From: Aliiruegeria sabulilitoris
Lineage (GTDB): Bacteria > Pseudomonadota > Alphaproteobacteria > Rhodobacterales > Rhodobacteraceae
NCBI RefSeq assembly: GCF_001558155.1
Contig: NZ_LOAS01000001.1
Span: 248,001-312,000, forward strand
Length of the DNA stretch: 64,000 nucleotides
Reading direction: 5' to 3'
Every line of letters starts with the position of its first letter. Positions within the stretch are counted from its first letter, which is position 1. Positions 18,960 to 28,711 of this stretch are shown here, piece after piece. A model generated the notes under the pieces. That model was not told where the DNA came from and searched no databases. It saw only the letters and a program-made list of their open reading frames with translations. The position numbers were made by a program, and so were the translations under genes.

Positions 18960-21900
18960 TCGGTGACCGTCACCCGGCCTTCCTCGCCGCGGGCGCGGAA
19001 CTGCGGACGGTACATGTCCTCAACGCTGGCGGCGGGGTGGTGGTAGCTTCCCGGCGACACGGCGCGCAGGATGTAGGCCAGCCGAAGCGGCTTGTCCGAG
19101 CGCCAGTCCACCGCCGCCAGGAAGCGCTCCTGCCGGAACTCGGTATTGCGGGCCTCGGCCGTTTGCAGCCAGTCCAGCCCGCGAATGTCGCCTGAGCGCA
19201 CGAGGCTCGGATTGTCGATCTCGAAGCCCGCGGGCAGCGGGTCGTTTACCATCAGCCGCGCCTCGCTCTGCTGGAAAGGCTTGACGGTCAGAACCGCCAC
19301 CAGCCGCGTGCCCTGCTGCACAAGGCCGGGATCGGCGGGTTCGCCCTCCATCGTGTAATAGGCGCGGTCGATCGAATAGCCGTTGCCGTTGCGGCTCTCG
19401 GGCTGCAGGGGCACACCAAAGGTGGTCAGGGTGAGCTGCGCCTCCTGCGCGCCGGTATTGGTGACGATGATCGGCACGGCCGAGGTCTCGTCCTCCATCA
19501 CCCGCACCAGCGGTCCGTCCACCGGGTCTCCGTCGATCAGGAAATCACCCGCGCTGGTTTCGACCAGCGCATGCGCGGCCAGAAGCGACCAGACGCTCTC
19601 CTGCGTGGAACGGCTGCGGTCGGTATCGGCCAGCCGGTCCACCAGAACGTTCCGGTCGAATGCCTCGCTGCCCGCCTCCACGGCGAGTGTCAGAACGGCG
19701 GCGGAATCGCGCAGGTTGGTGCCGTAATCGGCCCGCCATATCGCTTCCTGCTCGTCCGAGAGTTTTGGCAGAAGCTGTGCCGCCGCCCGACGGAACATGG
19801 CGTCCGCGCGCGGCTGATCGCCATACATCGCCAGCGCCGAGCCGATCTGGGCGGTTGCCAGCGGCGAGCCGAAATCATCGCCCTTCACGTCGGCATAGTA
19901 CCGCAAATCGCCGATGGGCGCGGCACCCTCGCGGGCCAGCACCAACAGCGCATAGGCGACATCTTCACCGCCGGTCTGGAAATCGCCGGCATAGTTCAGC
20001 TCGTTGCGCAGGTTGTCCATCGCCTGCCGGAAGGCGAGGTCCGGCACGCTGTGGCCTTGCGCACGGGCGCGGCTGAGGAAATCCGAGACATAGGCATCGA
20101 GCCACATATCGCTGTCATAGGCATTCCACAGCCCGAAGCCGCCCGAGGAAGTCTGGCGCGAGAGCACGATGTCGATCGCCTGCCCGATCCGCTCCGGGAT
20201 CGTGGCGTTTTCCTCCATCCCCATCGCGCTGGCGAGCTGGTCGAAATAGAGCAGCGGCAGTGCCTGGCTGGTCACTTGCTCGGTGCAGCCATAGGGGTAG
20301 CGGTCGAGCGCGGAGAGCAGGCCGGGCGCGTCCAGCCGACCCAGCGGGCCGAGCGCGAGCGTGGCCGAGCCGGTGCCCGGGCGCATACCGGTAAAGACAT
20401 CGCGCGAGAGCGTGAAACTCGCCCCCGCCGCCAGCGGAAAGCGGGTGGTGGTGGCGGTTTCGGGGTCGTTCACCTGCACCGGCAGTTTCAACGTCTTCTC
20501 AAGCCGTTTGCCGCCCGGCGTGGTGACGGCCAGTACGATCTCGGCAAGGCCGGTTTCGGTCGCCATGACCGGCACGGAGAGGACCGTCTTCTCCCCTTCG
20601 CCAAGCTCCAGCGCAGCCGGTATGGCGCTCGCGTCGAGCGTCACACCTTCCGCCATTGCCTCGATACCAAAGGCTCCGACAGGCCCCTCGGCATGAACCA
20701 GTTCCAGCCGCATCTCGGTGCTGTCGCCGGGCGCCATGATACGCGGCAGCGAAGCGGTCAGCACGGCGGGATCGCGCACCAGCACATCCGCATCGGCCTT
20801 ACCGACGCCGGAATTGCTCCAGACAACGGCCATGAGTTTCACCTGCCCGTTGAAGGACGGCATGTCGAATGAGGTACGCGCGGTACCATCGGGCCCAACG
20901 GTCAGCAGGCCGCTGAAATAGGCAACCAGTTCCTCCGTCGGCGGCGGCGCCTGCATGCGCATCTGGGCTTCGGCATCGCCGCCCGAGCGCAGGCTGCCGC
21001 GATTGCCGGATTGCCCGTCGATCAGGCGGCCATAGATGTCGCGCATACCGACCCCGAGCTTGCGCTGGCCAAAGTAATATCCGGGCGCATCGGGGGGCAG
21101 GTGGCCGGTCAGGTTCAGGATACCCTGGTCGACCGCGGCGATGGTGGCAAAGGCGGTCTCGCCCTCGGTCATGCCTTCGACCCTGAGGACGACCTCCAGC
21201 GCTTCGCGTGGCTCGGCCTTTTCAGGAACCTCAAAGCTGGCCGAAAGGCGCGCGGCGCCGGGATCGACGCTGGCATGGGCAAGGCCGAGCGCGCGGGCGG
21301 GCGCGTGGCCCTCGGTGGGGGCGTTCATCGGCCGGATCAGGGTGGCAGTGACATAGGCGCCCGCCCCCCAGTCGTCGGTGACGGGCAGCTCGATCAGGCT
21401 TTCGCCCGCCGGAAGCTCGACCGTCTTCATGTCGATCAACCGATTGGAGGCGACCGTGATCAGCGCCTTGCCCGCGTGGCGCGGCACGACCCGCAGGCGC
21501 GCGGCATCACCTGCGCGATAGGCCTCCCGGTCGAGCGACACGTCCAGCAGGTCGGGCGTGCTCAGCGCTTCGGCGGGCGCGTACCAGCCCGCGTCGAAGG
21601 CGTATGCGGCGGCGGCATAAGACCCGTCCACCCGCTCCACGACCAGTTCATACTGGCCCCAATCCACCGGGGCCGAGATCTGCAGCGGGGCACCCTCCAG
21701 CGAGGCCTCGCCGCTGGCAACCCGGCTACGCCGCGTCATCGGTTCCCAGTTCCAGCTGCCATAGGCGGAGTACCACTGGTAGCGGGTCTCAATACGGTTG
21801 AGCTTCCAGGAGACGCGCATCGGCATCGCGGAGAGGTCCGCGCCAATCCCGATCACTTCGAAACCGGCTTCGCTGCCCTCGCCGACAACACCGTCGAAGA

Positions 21901-24412
21901 GTGGGCGCAGGCCGATCAGCGGCCCGGTGGGCGCGACCGGGCGGGTCATCTGCCGCTCGACCGGGCGGCCGGAGCCTTCGGAGACGCGCACACTCACCTG
22001 TGCTTCGAGCGGGCGGGTCGTCTCGGGGATATCCGGGAAGGCAACCCGCAGGATCGCAACACCGTTCGCGCCGGTACGCGTGGCCTCGAGCGCGGCCATA
22101 TGCGGCTCGAACGGGTCGTCATAGCGGCCAAAACTGTAGCCCGGGAAGCCTTCGATCATGTCGGTCGCGCTCAGGCGCACTTCGCCCTCCACCGGCAGGT
22201 CGCTGCCAGAAGCGCCGAACAGGTACTGGGCGTTGACGGCAAGGGGCGGCTTGCTCGTGCTGTCCAGCGCGCCTTCGGGCAGCACCATCTTGAAATCGAT
22301 CCGTTCGGGCAGAAAATCCTCGACCAGCAGCTCGCGCGTGCTGAGCGCGGGGGCGTCCGGGTCCGTGTGCAGGGCGATCTTCCAGGTGCCGCGCGGAACG
22401 GTTCCGCCCAGCGGCATGGAGACCACATGGCCCCCGGCCGTTCCGCCATCCGTCACATGACGGCTGTATTCGACGCCATCGGGCCGCGACAGGATCGCGG
22501 TAACCGGCAGGCCGGCAATCGCCTGCGCCTTGCCGTCGCGAGCCAGCACGGTGGCATGGATCGTCTCGCCCGCGCGGTAGGCGCCACGATCCGTGGCCAG
22601 GAACAGGTCCACCGGGCCGGCGGCCTGCCGCCCCTCGACACCGCGATCGGAGAGGTCGAATTCCGGATCGGACAACGACAAGAAGCCGAGATCCTCCTCG
22701 CCCTTGCGCGCCAGAACCAGCGCCGGGGCAGATCCGCCGCGACCATTGACAAGGCCGAGCTCGAAAGCGGCATGACCGTCAGCATCGGTCGCGACGCTGG
22801 CCAGCACACGGTTCGAGCGGGAGATAAGCGAGACGTCGATCCCTTCCAGCGGATCGGCCGTGCCGAGGGAGCGCACGAAGAGGTGCAAACCGTCGGCGCC
22901 GCTCATGCTGGCAAGGCCAAGATCGGAGATCACGAACCACTGCGTCGCCGTCGGCGCGTCATAGCTGTCCATGCCCGCAACCGAGGCCTGCAGCGCATAA
23001 AGACCGGCTGGCTGATCGCCGATGGCCTCCGCCATGGGCAGAAGCGTGGTCACATCCTGGTTGAGCGCGCGGTCGACCTCCCCGGTGCCTCGCCAGATTT
23101 CCTCGGCCATCTTGCCTTCGAGCCGGTCGGTCTCCCACGGGGAAAGCTGCTCGCCGAACATGTTCTGCTGGATCATCTGCATCAGGTTGCGATCGTCCAC
23201 CCGGTGCAAAGCCAGTTCGACCTCGTCGAGATTGACCGTCACGATGGGCAGCGCCGCATCGGGCGTGCGCGCCAGCACATAGGCGCGGCCGGGGAAACGG
23301 ACGGAGGGCGAGCGGTCGCGCACATAGACGTTCAGATCCACGTCCTTGATCAGCCCTTCGCCGGATTCCGCAGGTGTGCCGGCACGGAAGGTGAGCTGGT
23401 ATCGCGCGCCATGCTGGACGCCTTCGACGCAAAGCTCCCTGTCCTCGGCCTCGACCGAAAATCCGGTCTCGGGAAGCTGAACATAGGGTTCGAAATCCAT
23501 CCCGCGGGCAAGCGGCTCGTTGAAAATGGCGCAGATGCGCGGGCGGGCCGGGTCGCTGTCAACGCGGTGGTCGACGATCTGGAAGCCGTAAAGTGAAATG
23601 GCCTCGTTCAACGCGGTGCTGACCGCGCCCGACGGTGCAGTTCGGTCGGCCAGGCGCAGGGCGGGCAGGATTTCACGCTCGCGCTTGCTGTCCTCCAATG
23701 CGCGCGCCAGAACCAGCAGCGCTTCGGCCTGCATTTGCGGTGTGGCCGCACGCAGATAGGCATTCACGGCTGCCGGAATGGCACGCTGGCGCAGCTCGTT
23801 CTGCCTGTTGCGGTCATTGATTTTGGCCTGCAAGGCAGATTCCGCATAAGCAAGCCAGCCGTCCGGCGCATCCGTCATGGCCGTATAGGAGCCAGACCAT
23901 TTGAGCGCGGCGTTGTGGTCACCGGCGACGCGCGCCTCCTCCATGCCGCTTATCAAGGCTTGAGGGCTCCAGCCGCTGGTGAAGTGGCGCATCGCGATGG
24001 CTTCGGCTTCCTTCCGGGCAGCCACCAGATCCTCGGGTCTCATGAAGTCCAGTTGGGCGGAGCGCAGCTTAGCCGTCTCAAGGGTGGCCGTGGGGGTTTT
24101 AACCACAATTGCCGAGATCGCGCCGGTATAGGGCTCACGCTTCGTCACCGCGCGCTTTGCAAAACAGCTGTTGGAGCGTGAATTGAAGGTGAAGGCCTGG
24201 CAGTTTGGATCCGTCAGGCAGGCCTGTTGGCACGCCTCGAAGGTGGTGTCGAACAGCGAGCGCAGGTCGTCGCCGTAGAAATCCGTGTCTCGCTCGACGA
24301 GAAGGCGCCGCTCCGGGATCGGGCTGTCAAATGTCTGTGCCCGTGCCTGAATCGGAAGCGCCGTGAGAAGACAGCAGGCGAAAATGAAAACCTTCAAATA
24401 ATCGAAACGCAT
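18956..24412 (-). CDS. Bacterial alpha-2-macroglobulin (YfhM-like) with N-terminal PAN domain
   Basis: A giant secreted protein of about 1818 residues. The signal peptide (MRFDYLKVFIFACCLLTALP) is followed by a cysteine-rich PAN/Apple-like domain at about 35-105 (CQQACLTDPNCQAFTFN). Macroglobulin repeats come next, a bait-like region around 1150-1190, and the thioester motif YGCTEQ, whose cysteine is residue 1376. Bacterial members trap proteases in the periplasm; unlike YfhM it lacks an obvious lipobox. ATG at 24412 is chosen because the signal peptide begins there. Translation is coupled to pbpC. Confidence 0.93.
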   Translation of the reverse strand: MRFDYLKVFIFACCLLTALPIQARAQTFDSPIPERRLLVERDTDFYGDDLRSLFDTTFEACQQACLTDPNCQAFTFNSRSNSCFAKRAVTKREPYTGAISAIVVKTPTATLETAKLRSAQLDFMRPEDLVAARKEAEAIAMRHFTSGWSPQALISGMEEARVAGDHNAALKWSGSYTAMTDAPDGWLAYAESALQAKINDRNRQNELRQRAIPAAVNAYLRAATPQMQAEALLVLARALEDSKREREILPALRLADRTAPSGAVSTALNEAISLYGFQIVDHRVDSDPARPRICAIFNEPLARGMDFEPYVQLPETGFSVEAEDRELCVEGVQHGARYQLTFRAGTPAESGEGLIKDVDLNVYVRDRSPSVRFPGRAYVLARTPDAALPIVTVNLDEVELALHRVDDRNLMQMIQQNMFGEQLSPWETDRLEGKMAEEIWRGTGEVDRALNQDVTTLLPMAEAIGDQPAGLYALQASVAGMDSYDAPTATQWFVISDLGLASMSGADGLHLFVRSLGTADPLEGIDVSLISRSNRVLASVATDADGHAAFELGLVNGRGGSAPALVLARKGEEDLGFLSLSDPEFDLSDRGVEGRQAAGPVDLFLATDRGAYRAGETIHATVLARDGKAQAIAGLPVTAILSRPDGVEYSRHVTDGGTAGGHVVSMPLGGTVPRGTWKIALHTDPDAPALSTRELLVEDFLPERIDFKMVLPEGALDSTSKPPLAVNAQYLFGASGSDLPVEGEVRLSATDMIEGFPGYSFGRYDDPFEPHMAALEATRTGANGVAILRVAFPDIPETTRPLEAQVSVRVSEGSGRPVERQMTRPVAPTGPLIGLRPLFDGVVGEGSEAGFEVIGIGADLSAMPMRVSWKLNRIETRYQWYSAYGSWNWEPMTRRSRVASGEASLEGAPLQISAPVDWGQYELVVERVDGSYAAAAYAFDAGWYAPAEALSTPDLLDVSLDREAYRAGDAARLRVVPRHAGKALITVASNRLIDMKTVELPAGESLIELPVTDDWGAGAYVTATLIRPMNAPTEGHAPARALGLAHASVDPGAARLSASFEVPEKAEPREALEVVLRVEGMTEGETAFATIAAVDQGILNLTGHLPPDAPGYYFGQRKLGVGMRDIYGRLIDGQSGNRGSLRSGGDAEAQMRMQAPPPTEELVAYFSGLLTVGPDGTARTSFDMPSFNGQVKLMAVVWSNSGVGKADADVLVRDPAVLTASLPRIMAPGDSTEMRLELVHAEGPVGAFGIEAMAEGVTLDASAIPAALELGEGEKTVLSVPVMATETGLAEIVLAVTTPGGKRLEKTLKLPVQVNDPETATTTRFPLAAGASFTLSRDVFTGMRPGTGSATLALGPLGRLDAPGLLSALDRYPYGCTEQVTSQALPLLYFDQLASAMGMEENATIPERIGQAIDIVLSRQTSSGGFGLWNAYDSDMWLDAYVSDFLSRARAQGHSVPDLAFRQAMDNLRNELNYAGDFQTGGEDVAYALLVLAREGAAPIGDLRYYADVKGDDFGSPLATAQIGSALAMYGDQPRADAMFRRAAAQLLPKLSDEQEAIWRADYGTNLRDSAAVLTLAVEAGSEAFDRNVLVDRLADTDRSRSTQESVWSLLAAHALVETSAGDFLIDGDPVDGPLVRVMEDETSAVPIIVTNTGAQEAQLTLTTFGVPLQPESRNGNGYSIDRAYYTMEGEPADPGLVQQGTRLVAVLTVKPFQQSEARLMVNDPLPAGFEIDNPSLVRSGDIRGLDWLQTAEARNTEFRQERFLAAVDWRSDKPLRLAYILRAVSPGSYHHPAASVEDMYRPQFRARGEEGRVTVTE

Positions 24413-24581
24413 GGCAAGAACTCCGCGGGCAAGCCTACCCCTTAGCGTGACACAACGCGGCGCGGCTTTGCAACGATTCCCCACCGGCTATCCCTGCCGA
24501 GATTAAACCCCTGTTCACCAAAGTGCGGGAAGGATTGCGCAACGAGATCGCCTGAACCGGCTGAGCGGGAGATGCCACGAG

Positions 24582-26849
24582 ATGAGCCTGACGGACAAAC
24601 TGGTTATGGAACGCCGGGCCCGGTTGGCGGCGGAGCGCAAGCTGGAGCTCAAGAGCCGTGAATTGTTCGAGGCCAACCGCAAGCTGTCGCAACATGCGCT
24701 GGATTTGTCCGGCCAGATCATCGAGCAGCGCGAAGAGGTCGCCCAGGTGCGGCACGAAGCCGAAGCGCTGAAGGACCGCAACCAGCAAACGCAGGCGCAG
24801 TTGGAACGGGTGCGGAAGCTGGCCGAAATCCATGAGCGGCGCTTGTGGGACTCGGTCGAGGCGATCAGCGACGGGTTCGCGGTGTTTGACCAGCAGGACA
24901 GGCTGATCGCGGCCAACTCCGCTTGGCTGGCATTGTTCGACTATTCGGAGGTCATCCAGCCGGGCATTCCCTATCTCGAAATGATTCGCTTCGCCGCCGA
25001 GGAAGGCATCTTCGATATCGGCGACATGACGCCGTCGAACTGGCTGGCGGACATGCTGGATCGTTGGGACCGGCCCGATATCCCCGAGGTCACGATCCAG
25101 CTCTGGAACGGACAGTATTTCCGCCTGCTGGACCAGCGATCCCGCGACGGGGACATGGTGTGCCTTGCCGTCGACATCACGGTGATGAAGCGGCGGGAAG
25201 AGGAGTTGCGCGAGGCGCGCATCCGGGCGGAAGCGGCAAACCGTGCCAAATCCGCCTTTCTTGCCAATATGAGCCACGAGCTGCGCACACCCATGAATGG
25301 CGTGATGTCGATGGTGGACCTGCTGCTGGAAGGCGATCTGGACGAGGAGCAGCGTCTCTATCTGCGCACCATCCGCAGCTCTGGCGAGTCGCTGCTGTCG
25401 ATCATCAATGACGTGCTGGATTTCTCCAAGCTGGAAGCCGAGAAGATGCAGTTGCGCCCCCAGCCCTTCGACATGGAGCGGATGCTGCACGAGGTCCTGA
25501 CGCTTGTCGCGCCCATGGCGCGCGACAAGGGGCTCGACCTTCACGTGGATTACGACCTGTTCCTGCCGACCAAGCTGGTCGGCGATCCGGGTCGCATTCG
25601 GCAGGTCCTGACCAATCTGATCGGAAACGCGGTGAAATTCACCGAAAAAGGGCATGTCTTCATCCGCGTGGTCGGAATCGAGGCCGACGGGGGCGCATGG
25701 CAGACCCACGTCACGGTGGAAGACACCGGAATCGGGATCGCGGCCGACATGCAGGAGCATATCTTCGATTCCTTTGCGCAGGTGGAACAGGAACGCAATC
25801 GTACCTTCGAGGGGACGGGACTTGGCCTGGCCATCAGTCGCGAGATCATCGACAGGATGGGCGGGCAGATCTGGGTCGAGTCCGAAGAAGGCAAGGGATC
25901 CTGCTTCGGGTTCCGGATCTCGTTGCCCTTTGGCGAAGAGAACCGGCACATCCCGCAAGGGCTGGCAGACGGGCTGGCCAATGCGATGATGGTCGGTGGC
26001 GGGGATCTCGACCAGGAGATCCTGTCGCGACAACTCCGCCAGCTCGGCATGGATGTGCATTGCGCGTCCAGCGGCAGCGCGTCGCTGGCCGAAATCGGCG
26101 ACGGGTTCCGACCTCAGATCGTCCTGATCGACGAGCGGCTACCGGATGCAACCGGACTGGAGCTTGCGGGGGCGATGCGGCTCGCCGGGCTCCATTCCTC
26201 GACGGTTCTGCTGTGCGCAGACAAGCGTATGAACCAAACCTCCGGAGAATTCGGAACGGTGGACGCCGTTCTCAGTCGACCGATCCTGAGGAGCGACCTT
26301 TTCCGAACGCTCGCGGCGTTGGCCCCGCATCATGGTGCCGCACCCCAAGCCGAAGAACCGGATGCCGGCACGTCGGCGGGGACACCCTGCTTCGCATCAT
26401 GTCGTCACTCCGCGCAGCACAAACAGGAGGAAGCGCGAACGATGCGGGTGCTTGCCGCCGAGGATAACCGGACCAACCAATTCGTTTTCCAGAAGCTGGT
26501 GAAGGCGCTCGATATCGAGCTGAAAATCGCCTCGAACGGGCAAGAAGCCATCGCGCTCTACAAGGATTTCCAGCCCGACCTGATCTTCATGGACATTTCC
26601 ATGCCGGGCACGGATGGCAAGCAAGCCACGCGTGAGATCCGGCGGATGGAAGCCGGCAAGCGCCATGTTCCCATCGTGGCGATGACGGCGCATGCGCTGG
26701 CGGGGGACAAGGAAGACATCCTGGCCGCTGGCCTGGATCACTACCTGACCAAGCCGATGCAGAAATCTCTGATTTCCGCGATCATTCGGGAAGCCTGCCC
26801 GTCCGGTTGCAGGCCGCCGGGCGCGCGCGAGGTTGCCGTGGCCGAGTGA
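24582..26849 (+). CDS. Hybrid sensor histidine kinase with two receiver domains
   Basis: A 755-residue soluble hybrid kinase. In order it has a long N-terminal coiled coil (about 1-88), a PAS domain (about 90-205), HisKA with phospho-acceptor H232 in MSHELRTPMNG, and HATPase_c with DTGIGI and GTGLGLAIS. A first receiver-like domain has D517 in LIDERLPD. A second, more canonical receiver has D671 in FMDISMPG and a conserved lysine in YLTKPM. No membrane helix is visible, so it senses a cytoplasmic cue. It is divergent from the macroglobulin gene. No cognate response regulator is adjacent, and the target pathway is unknown. Confidence 0.92.
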   Translation: MSLTDKLVMERRARLAAERKLELKSRELFEANRKLSQHALDLSGQIIEQREEVAQVRHEAEALKDRNQQTQAQLERVRKLAEIHERRLWDSVEAISDGFAVFDQQDRLIAANSAWLALFDYSEVIQPGIPYLEMIRFAAEEGIFDIGDMTPSNWLADMLDRWDRPDIPEVTIQLWNGQYFRLLDQRSRDGDMVCLAVDITVMKRREEELREARIRAEAANRAKSAFLANMSHELRTPMNGVMSMVDLLLEGDLDEEQRLYLRTIRSSGESLLSIINDVLDFSKLEAEKMQLRPQPFDMERMLHEVLTLVAPMARDKGLDLHVDYDLFLPTKLVGDPGRIRQVLTNLIGNAVKFTEKGHVFIRVVGIEADGGAWQTHVTVEDTGIGIAADMQEHIFDSFAQVEQERNRTFEGTGLGLAISREIIDRMGGQIWVESEEGKGSCFGFRISLPFGEENRHIPQGLADGLANAMMVGGGDLDQEILSRQLRQLGMDVHCASSGSASLAEIGDGFRPQIVLIDERLPDATGLELAGAMRLAGLHSSTVLLCADKRMNQTSGEFGTVDAVLSRPILRSDLFRTLAALAPHHGAAPQAEEPDAGTSAGTPCFASCRHSAQHKQEEARTMRVLAAEDNRTNQFVFQKLVKALDIELKIASNGQEAIALYKDFQPDLIFMDISMPGTDGKQATREIRRMEAGKRHVPIVAMTAHALAGDKEDILAAGLDHYLTKPMQKSLISAIIREACPSGCRPPGAREVAVAE

Positions 26850-26898
26850 GCGTCCCGCCAGAATCCTCACCCGGAAGGCAAGAAATACCCAGGTTTTA

Positions 26899-26927
26899 TT
26901 GACATATTTCCGATATCGAGATATAGT
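26899..26927 (+). promoter_or_regulatory. Consensus sigma-70 promoter with central palindrome
   Basis: TTGACA at 26899-26904 and TATAGT at 26922-26927 are separated by the optimal 17 bases. The spacer contains a perfect 8-bp palindrome, CGATATCG (26911-26918), placed where a repressor would block polymerase. It lies 30 bases upstream of the MarR-fusion gene, suggesting autorepression. Confidence 0.7.
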
Positions 26928-26956
26928 AAGAAATCAAACAAACATGGAATCGAGTC

Positions 26957-28345
26957 ATGGTTTCGCCCGATGAAAGCCTCGGTCGGAGCGTCACGGATTT
27001 CCTGCGCCTCGTGCCCGTCCACATTTCCCCGATCTTGTACCGCATCGAGTACAATGGGCGGATGCTGACTGAGAGCGAAGTGATGGTCGTGATGCTTCTG
27101 GAACGCCTCGGCCCGCTTTCCCCGACGCGGATCAGCCGCGGGCTGAACATGCAGAAGGGAAGCCTCACCTCGGTTCTACGCCGCCTTGAAGGGCTGGGGG
27201 TGACCGCCCGAACCGACAACCCCGAGGACGACAGAAGCTACATCGCCGAATTGACACCGCAGGGAGCGGCTTTCGCGCGGAGGTTCGAAGCGGATCGTCA
27301 GGAAAAGCTGCGGGACCTGTTCACCGCGATGGCTCCGAACGACCGGCGTCTTGCGGCGGAAGGCCTGGACCTGCTGACCGGGTATTTTCGCGAAGTGGAG
27401 GAGAAGGAAATGGCTGCGACACTGGATGATCACGCCCCGGTCCTGAACTGGTACCATGCGGCAAGCCCCGAGGATCGCAAGGAGTATGACGCTTTCGGCC
27501 CATGGCTGACCGAGGTGAAAGCCGAGGAGGACATGCCCCCGCGCTTCCGCGCTTTCTATTCCGAGAACAAGGATGCCGATTTCCTGCTCAAACTGCCGAA
27601 GAACGCCGACCGCCGGCAACTGCGCCCGGGAATGGACCTCTACGACGCCGTGTTTGTCGTGGACAAGGAAGGTGTGGCCGTCATCCGGCTGGAGGATGGC
27701 GGCGTCACGCGGACCTATGCGGCATGGGATGACGTGGCCGCCGTGGGCAGCTACGGCGACAAGCTGCAGGGCGTCTGGACGCTCTATCTCAGGGACGGGA
27801 CGCGCAGCACGCTGAGCTTCAACAGGGTGTCGACCGACCTGATGGACAAGGTGACAGACTTCGTGCGCGCCCGCCTGCGGGGTGATCGTGGCAGCACGGC
27901 GCTGCCCGATATCACACTGCCTCCGATCGAGATCACGGATGCGGACCTGTTCTTCGGATCTGCGCTGCTGGAGATCCGGCGTCGCAGCGAGGACGACGTC
28001 TCGCCCATCCATTTCGAGCCGGAGGGCCAGCGTTGCTTCGATGTCAGTGGAGATCGCCAGGTTTCCACAGGCGTTCTGCTGCTGGACACGCCATCGGAAC
28101 TCGTCATCGTCAACCGGGACAGACCCTCGCACCGCCGAGGCGAAGCGTGGCATGCGTCGAATGACATCTTCATTCCGTATTCCCGGGTCACGCATTTCTC
28201 GCTCATTGCGGCCCCGAACAACCAGAAAGGGTATTTCCACACCCTCGTTCTGCGTCTTGACGGGCAGGCGATCGAACAGCCCTGCCTGCAAATTCCGACT
28301 GCCGTGATGGAGGTGCTACGCGCGCGTTGCGGGGCGGCGATGTGA
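26957..28345 (+). CDS. MarR-type regulator fused to a large C-terminal domain of unknown function
   Basis: A 462-residue protein. Residues about 15-150 form a MarR-like winged-helix domain (LSPTRISRGLNMQKGSLTSV as HTH, DNPEDDRSYIAELTPQG as wing), but typical MarR proteins stop near 150. Here a further ~310 residues follow that I do not recognise. They are rich in beta-strand patterns (VFVVDKEGVAVIRLEDGG, GVWTLYLRDGTRSTLSF, TPSELVIVNRDRPSH) and may comprise two similar PH-like or sensory beta domains. No membrane segment is visible. The gene is monocistronic behind a consensus promoter. Confidence 0.85.
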   Translation: MVSPDESLGRSVTDFLRLVPVHISPILYRIEYNGRMLTESEVMVVMLLERLGPLSPTRISRGLNMQKGSLTSVLRRLEGLGVTARTDNPEDDRSYIAELTPQGAAFARRFEADRQEKLRDLFTAMAPNDRRLAAEGLDLLTGYFREVEEKEMAATLDDHAPVLNWYHAASPEDRKEYDAFGPWLTEVKAEEDMPPRFRAFYSENKDADFLLKLPKNADRRQLRPGMDLYDAVFVVDKEGVAVIRLEDGGVTRTYAAWDDVAAVGSYGDKLQGVWTLYLRDGTRSTLSFNRVSTDLMDKVTDFVRARLRGDRGSTALPDITLPPIEITDADLFFGSALLEIRRRSEDDVSPIHFEPEGQRCFDVSGDRQVSTGVLLLDTPSELVIVNRDRPSHRRGEAWHASNDIFIPYSRVTHFSLIAAPNNQKGYFHTLVLRLDGQAIEQPCLQIPTAVMEVLRARCGAAM

Positions 28346-28391
28346 TGTGACCGGTACTTTGGTCGGTATGTTTGCGCGTCCAGACAATAAT

Positions 28392-28409
28392 GGGGCCCGG
28401 TCGGGCCCC
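28392..28409. terminator. Hairpin after the MarR-fusion gene
   Basis: Perfect inverted repeat GGGGCCC, loop GGTC, GGGCCCC. The nearest T-run (GGGTTTTT) begins about 17 bases further on, so this is a likely but non-canonical terminator. Confidence 0.5.
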
Positions 28410-28519
28410 TCGTCATTGACGGGTTTTTGCTCTTGAAAAGCCCACTGGCAACCGCCGAGAATTGCGACGAAACTGGCCATGCCGGGAACGGCTTCGAGTG
28501 CCATGGGAGAGCAGCCGAC

Positions 28520-28711
28520 ATGTTCAATTTCGACGTCCCCTTTTTCCGCCCGCTCTGGGTGCGGATCGTGACTGTTGGTTTCAGCGTCGGTTGGGGGCTG
28601 GTCGAGCTGTCAATGGGCTCGGCTGGCTTCGCGGTGCTTTTCCTCGCGGCCGGTATCTACTCCGCGTATCGGCTCTTCATTACCTTCGATCCACCCGAAG
28701 AAGACCCCTGA
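28520..28711 (+). CDS. Small two-helix membrane protein
   Basis: A 63-residue protein beginning MFNFDVPFFRPLWVRI, with two hydrophobic stretches (IVTVGFSVGWGLVEL and [18 protein letters not shown]) and an acidic tail (PPEEDP). The pattern fits small conserved Rhodobacterales membrane proteins (possibly DUF3329), but this is from memory of the family. ATG at 28520 starts the conserved-looking part; an upstream in-frame ATG at 28427 gives an unlikely leader. Its 3' end overlaps the convergent ABC ATPase gene by 55 bases. Confidence 0.65.
   Translation: MFNFDVPFFRPLWVRIVTVGFSVGWGLVELSMGSAGFAVLFLAAGIYSAYRLFITFDPPEEDP

Noticed and set aside
21011-23596. An 861-codon plus-strand frame opposite the macroglobulin gene
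   Set aside because: Antisense to a protein with clear family motifs; no motifs of its own.
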